Shown one piece after another: positions 58,978 to 61,937 of a stretch of 61,937 nucleotides of DNA. Numbering within the stretch: the stretch's first letter is position 1; every line of letters begins with the position of its first letter. The stretch lies in assembly GCA_934402315.1 (NCBI GenBank), contig CAKRTS010000021.1, positions 1-61,937 of the forward strand, given 5' to 3'. Below the pieces are notes generated by a model that was given only the letters and a program-made list of their open reading frames with translations, was not told the origin of the DNA and did no database searches. This DNA is from an uncultured Acetatifactor sp. (GTDB lineage: Bacteria > Bacillota > Clostridia > Lachnospirales > Lachnospiraceae). Made by a program: the position numbers and the translations under genes.

Positions 58978-60180
58978 ATGTATCAGACAGTTGTAACATT
59001 GAAAAAGGGCGAGGGGCGCACCCTCAAGGCCGGTGGCATGTGGGTGTACGACAATGAAATAGATTCCATCATGGGAAGCTTTGACAATGGAGATATTGTT
59101 GAAGTCCGGGATTTCGACGGCTATTGCATGGGCTGCGGCTATATTAACACAAAATCCAAAATCACTGTGCGGATGCTCTCGCGCAAAAAGGACACGCTCA
59201 TCGACGAGGCATTTATGGAGCAGCGCGTCCGGGATGCATGGAATTATCGCAAGGAAACGATCGATACTTCCAGCTGCCGTGTTATCTTCGGCGAGGCGGA
59301 TTTCCTTCCGGGAATTGTTGTAGACAAATTCTCTGATGTTCTTGTTGTTGAATCTCTCGCTCTCGGCATCGACCGCTGGAAGCTGACCATAGTAAATGCT
59401 CTGAAAAAGGTTATGTCGGAGGACGGTATCACGATCCGCGGCGTTTACGAGCGCAGTGATGCCAAGGTGCGGCTGCAGGAAGGCATGGAGCGCAGCAAGG
59501 GATTTATCGGAGAGCCTTTTGACACTAAGGTTCAAATCGTGGAGAACGGCGTGAAATATATCGTCGATGTGGAGGACGGTCAGAAAACCGGTTTCTTTCT
59601 GGACCAGAAGAACAACCGTGCCGCCATTCACCGCATCTGTAAGGGAAAAAAGGTGCTCGACTGCTTTACGCACACGGGCTCTTTCGCTCTGAACGCAGGC
59701 ATTGCCGGGGCAAGCGATGTACTCGGTGTCGACGCCTCCCAGCTTGCCGTAGATCAGGCAACGGAAAATGCAAAGCTGAACGGTCTGGAAAACACTGTCC
59801 GCTTCCAGTGCGCGGATGTCTTTGAACTGCTTCCCGGGCTGGAGGCAAAAGGGGAAAGCTATGATGTCGTAATCCTCGACCCGCCCGCCTTTACCAAATC
59901 CAGAAATTCCGTCAAAAATGCCGTAAAGGGCTATCGGGAAATCAATGTACGCGGGCTGAAGCTGGTTCGCAACGGCGGTTATCTTGTCACCTGCTCCTGC
60001 TCTCACTTCATGGAACCTGAGCTGTTCGCAAAGACAATCCGTGAGGCTGCCACCGGCGCACATAAGCGGCTGCGTCAGGTCGAGTTCCGCACGCAGGCCT
60101 GCGACCACCCGATTCTATGGGCGGCAGACCAGAGCTACTATTTGAAGTTCTATATTTTTCAGGTCGTGGAGGAACGCTAG
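58978..60180 (+). CDS. rlmI: 23S rRNA cytosine-C5 methyltransferase (RlmI-like)
   Basis: A 400-residue rRNA methyltransferase. N-terminal PUA domain (about 1-75), an EEHUD-like linker, then the SAM fold: KVLDCFTHTGSFALNAGIAG, LGVDASQLAVDQA, VVILDPPAFTKS, and the catalytic cysteine region VTCSCSHFM. Family members (RlmI/YwbD) modify C1962 of 23S rRNA. It ends KFYIFQVVEER; a second copy of this tail lies 1.2 kb downstream after the Fic gene. Confidence 0.9.
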   Translation: MYQTVVTLKKGEGRTLKAGGMWVYDNEIDSIMGSFDNGDIVEVRDFDGYCMGCGYINTKSKITVRMLSRKKDTLIDEAFMEQRVRDAWNYRKETIDTSSCRVIFGEADFLPGIVVDKFSDVLVVESLALGIDRWKLTIVNALKKVMSEDGITIRGVYERSDAKVRLQEGMERSKGFIGEPFDTKVQIVENGVKYIVDVEDGQKTGFFLDQKNNRAAIHRICKGKKVLDCFTHTGSFALNAGIAGASDVLGVDASQLAVDQATENAKLNGLENTVRFQCADVFELLPGLEAKGESYDVVILDPPAFTKSRNSVKNAVKGYREINVRGLKLVRNGGYLVTCSCSHFMEPELFAKTIREAATGAHKRLRQVEFRTQACDHPILWAADQSYYLKFYIFQVVEER

Positions 60181-60222
60181 GCGTTTGTCCGGAAAAATAG
60201 TGTAAAAATAGTGAAAAATTAA

Positions 60223-60251
60223 TGGAAAAAAGCTTCTCTTTTGGATATAAT
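60223..60251 (+). promoter_or_regulatory. Promoter of the Fic gene
   Basis: TGGAAA (60223-60228), 17 nt, perfect TATAAT (60246-60251). The -35 box is weak. Confidence 0.55.
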
Positions 60252-60277
60252 AATATTTGAATGGAGGCTTTTTCTAT

Positions 60278-61378
60278 ATGATAAAAGTGACGTTAACGAA
60301 TGAAATTTTAAGATATATTACAGAGATTGAGCAAAACAGATATAAAGTATCATCGGTAAAGCTGTCCAAAACTGTCATGAATAAGCTCCGCAAAAACTCG
60401 AAGAAAAAAAGTTCTTATGCTTCAAACAAAATCGAAGGCAATCCATTATCGGAAAAACAGGTGGACGAAATTATAGAGGGCGGTGAAAGAAAGCATTATC
60501 TGAAGCCGGAACAGGAAGTACTGAATTATTTTTTGGCGTTGAATTTTTTGGAAGAAAAGGTAAGCAAAAAGGAAAAATTTTCCCAAAAGCTTATTTTAGA
60601 TGTACAGAAACTGGTGGAGAAGGGTGCTTCCAAGGAAAAAATCGGACTCAGAGGACCTATGCCGCCCGGAGTGTTGTTTGCTGTATATGATTCTAAAACA
60701 GGAAATCCGGATTATATTCCTCCAGAATATTGTGACATTCCGGGACTTTTGGATGAATTAGTGGAGTATGTAAATACTACGGATGATCACCCTCTGATCG
60801 TAGCAGCAGTGGTGCATTATCAATTAGTGACAATACATCCGTTTGAAGACGGCAATGGCAGAACTGCAAGACTGTTATCCGGTTATATTATGGATTTGTA
60901 CGGCTACGGATTTAATGGAATCGGATCGTTGGAGGAGTATTTTGCATACGATATTGACGAATATTATGAATCCATTCAGATGGGACTCCCTGCATTGTAT
61001 TATTCCGGAAGGGAGAATCCGCCCCATCCCGAGATTTGGATTAATTATTTCCTGCGGATGGTGAAACTTTATTCGGGAAAAGTCTGTGACTTACAGTTGG
61101 CTTCTGAGGAGGAAAATATTGCAGGAAGTCTATCTTTTCTGAAAGGAAAAGAAAAGGAACTATTATTGTTTTTAATGAAAAACTATCGGGGAGAGTTTAC
61201 TCCGATTGAAATTAGTAGAGAATTGTCGGTAACAAATAAAACAGTTATTAATAGACTGACGATACTGGTAAAAAATGGATTTGTGATTCCTATATTAGTC
61301 AATAAGAGAATCCGATCGTATAAATTGAGTGAATTTACCAAAGATCATGAGAAGAAAATTATAAAAGTTATCAGCTAA
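60278..61378 (+). CDS. Fic-family protein with inhibitory motif and winged helix
   Basis: A 366-residue Fic protein. The active-site loop is HPFEDGNGRTARLL, the full AMP-transfer motif. The N terminus carries SNKIEGN, matching the (S/T)xxxE(G/N) inhibitory helix of class II Fic proteins, so activity is probably self-restrained. The C terminus (GEFTPIEISRELSVTNKTV and INRLTILVKNGFV) is a winged helix that may bind DNA. ATG 60278 has GGAGG in reach; an earlier ATG at 60257 lacks a site. It is flanked by duplicated rlmI 3' ends, a sign of insertion. Confidence 0.9.
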   Translation: MIKVTLTNEILRYITEIEQNRYKVSSVKLSKTVMNKLRKNSKKKSSYASNKIEGNPLSEKQVDEIIEGGERKHYLKPEQEVLNYFLALNFLEEKVSKKEKFSQKLILDVQKLVEKGASKEKIGLRGPMPPGVLFAVYDSKTGNPDYIPPEYCDIPGLLDELVEYVNTTDDHPLIVAAVVHYQLVTIHPFEDGNGRTARLLSGYIMDLYGYGFNGIGSLEEYFAYDIDEYYESIQMGLPALYYSGRENPPHPEIWINYFLRMVKLYSGKVCDLQLASEEENIAGSLSFLKGKEKELLLFLMKNYRGEFTPIEISRELSVTNKTVINRLTILVKNGFVIPILVNKRIRSYKLSEFTKDHEKKIIKVIS

Positions 61379-61413
61379 AAGTCTACATCTTCCAGATTGT
61401 TGATGAGAAGTAA
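61378..61413 (+). pseudogene. Duplicate 3' end of rlmI
   Basis: The frame reads KVYIFQIVDEK and a stop, matching the KFYIFQVVEER end of rlmI at 60146-60180 with conservative changes. It begins at the stop of the Fic gene. It is best explained as the displaced end of the original rlmI after insertion of the Fic segment. The following 180 bp to about 61595 hold no recognisable gene. Confidence 0.65.
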
Positions 61414-61595
61414 GGATTGGAAAAAGGCGGTAATGCTTGATTTATAGTAAGCACCTGAAATGTAACGAGTGGTAAGCTTAAGGGGAAAACGGTATGTTCT
61501 ATTTGGATGATAATGGGAAACTAACAAAAGACTAACCACGCGTATCTTTCTTTTTCAAACAAGAGATGATAATATTATCATGGAAGTAATGAACA

Positions 61596-61630
61596 GAGAG
61601 TAATCGAGAAAAATCGGTTGCTCTTTTTTT
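61596..61630 (+). terminator. Candidate terminator
   Basis: GAGAGTAATCGA and TCGGTTGCTC pair imperfectly around GAAAAA and are followed by seven T residues. It would end transcription before the kinase-like remnant. Confidence 0.45.
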
Positions 61631-61697
61631 ATTGTGAAGGGGGTTACATGTGCCATAATAAAACAAATTAACAAATCGGAATTTGTGGAGGATCGGT

Positions 61698-61907
61698 ATG
61701 AAAACACTGTATTTGATTGGCGGTACAATGGGTGTTGGCAAAACAACAATCAGCCGACAGTTGAAAAAAGACTTGCACAACAGTGTTTTTTGGGACGGTG
61801 ACTGGTGTTGGGATGCCGATCCGTTTCAGGTAACGGAAGAAACAAAAGAAATGGTCATGCGGAATTTACAGATGTGGGTAGATGCAGAAGATTCCTTGAC
61901 ATTATAG
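61698..61907 (+). pseudogene. Truncated P-loop nucleotide-kinase-like gene
   Basis: The 69 codons start with a clear P-loop (LIGGTMGVGKTTISRQL) and VFWDGDWCWDADPFQVT, typical of AAA-type small kinases of about 180 residues in Clostridia. The family-like sequence stops at VMRNLQM and a stop follows 11 codons later, 30 bp before the window end. The lost two thirds include the lid and base-binding parts. The good ribosome site (TGGAGG) survives, so the break is recent. A frameshift cannot be excluded because the window ends. Confidence 0.6.
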
Positions 61908-61937
61908 TAATGTTCAAAAAAAGCTCTCTGTGCAATG

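Noticed and set aside
58927..60108. 393-codon minus-strand ORF opposite rlmI
   Set aside because: The plus strand has complete methyltransferase motifs and a ribosome site; the minus frame has neither.
61494..61535. Short ORF MFYLDDNGKLTKD
   Set aside because: Thirteen codons without a ribosome site or conserved context; treated as chance in debris after the Fic insertion.

Overview
The window looks like a chromosome segment of a Gram-positive, Lachnospiraceae-type Clostridium relative. Evidence: strong AGGAGG-type ribosome sites, sigma-A promoters with 17-nt spacers, tRNAs without an encoded CCA, and genes typical of gut Clostridia (DUF4358/MBOAT/DHHW set, DUF6020 protein, CxxCG-repeat proteins, heterodimeric ABC exporters). 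The first 14.5 kb and the island at 50-57 kb appear AT-richer than the rest, consistent with acquisition by transfer.

Region 1 (0.3-11.6 kb) is a complete and unusual ribosomal-peptide (RiPP) locus. An AgrA/AgrC-like two-component pair is followed by a terminator, a tandem-repeat candidate LytTR operator and promoter, an 11-codon ORF, a radical SAM/SPASM protein, a small acyl-carrier-like protein, four 26-29-residue precursors that all end in cysteine, a second radical SAM protein, an ABC exporter, a subtilisin-like protease fused to a P-loop domain, a transglutaminase-like protein and a BtrH/C39-like protein. The proposed logic is sensing and induction, modification of short cysteine-ended peptides by two radical SAM enzymes with carrier-protein help, proteolysis and export. 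The chemistry is unknown.

Region 2 (11.7-14.6 kb) holds wreckage: a truncated type II-like cas1 and a chimeric remnant of an rRNA methyltransferase, followed by an AAA ATPase whose promoter carries three copies of one operator-like word.

Region 3 (14.7-49.9 kb) is mostly ordinary chromosome: rsmA, a HAD phosphatase, a polysaccharide O-acetylation operon, an ABC-F protein and ABC exporter pair, PHP, MATE, an ABC-class ATPase, GH42 beta-galactosidase, TatD, signal peptidase, tRNA-Lys, and a sugar ABC operon with a divergent PHP/LacI pair sharing CGAAAC/GTTTCG operators. It ends with a Fur regulator and a heavy-metal permease behind a dyad operator. At 33.1-36.4 kb a 1.6-kb unit is tandemly duplicated; each unit encodes a CxxCG-repeat membrane protein and a probable type I toxin-antitoxin module.

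Region 4 (50.06-57.08 kb) is a 7-kb integrative element in tRNA-Pro(CGG), bounded by 71-bp direct repeats. It carries a tyrosine integrase, an excisionase, an FtsK/TcpA-like ATPase and a CRESS-virus-like Rep (HUH nuclease plus SF3 helicase). Immediately before rep is a perfect 12-bp stem whose loop shows the TAGTATTAC nonanucleotide typical of circular ssDNA virus origins.

Region 5 (57.1-61.9 kb) has a DUF6020 membrane protein, the rRNA methyltransferase rlmI, a Fic protein inserted next to a second copy of the rlmI 3' end, and a truncated nucleotide-kinase-like gene.
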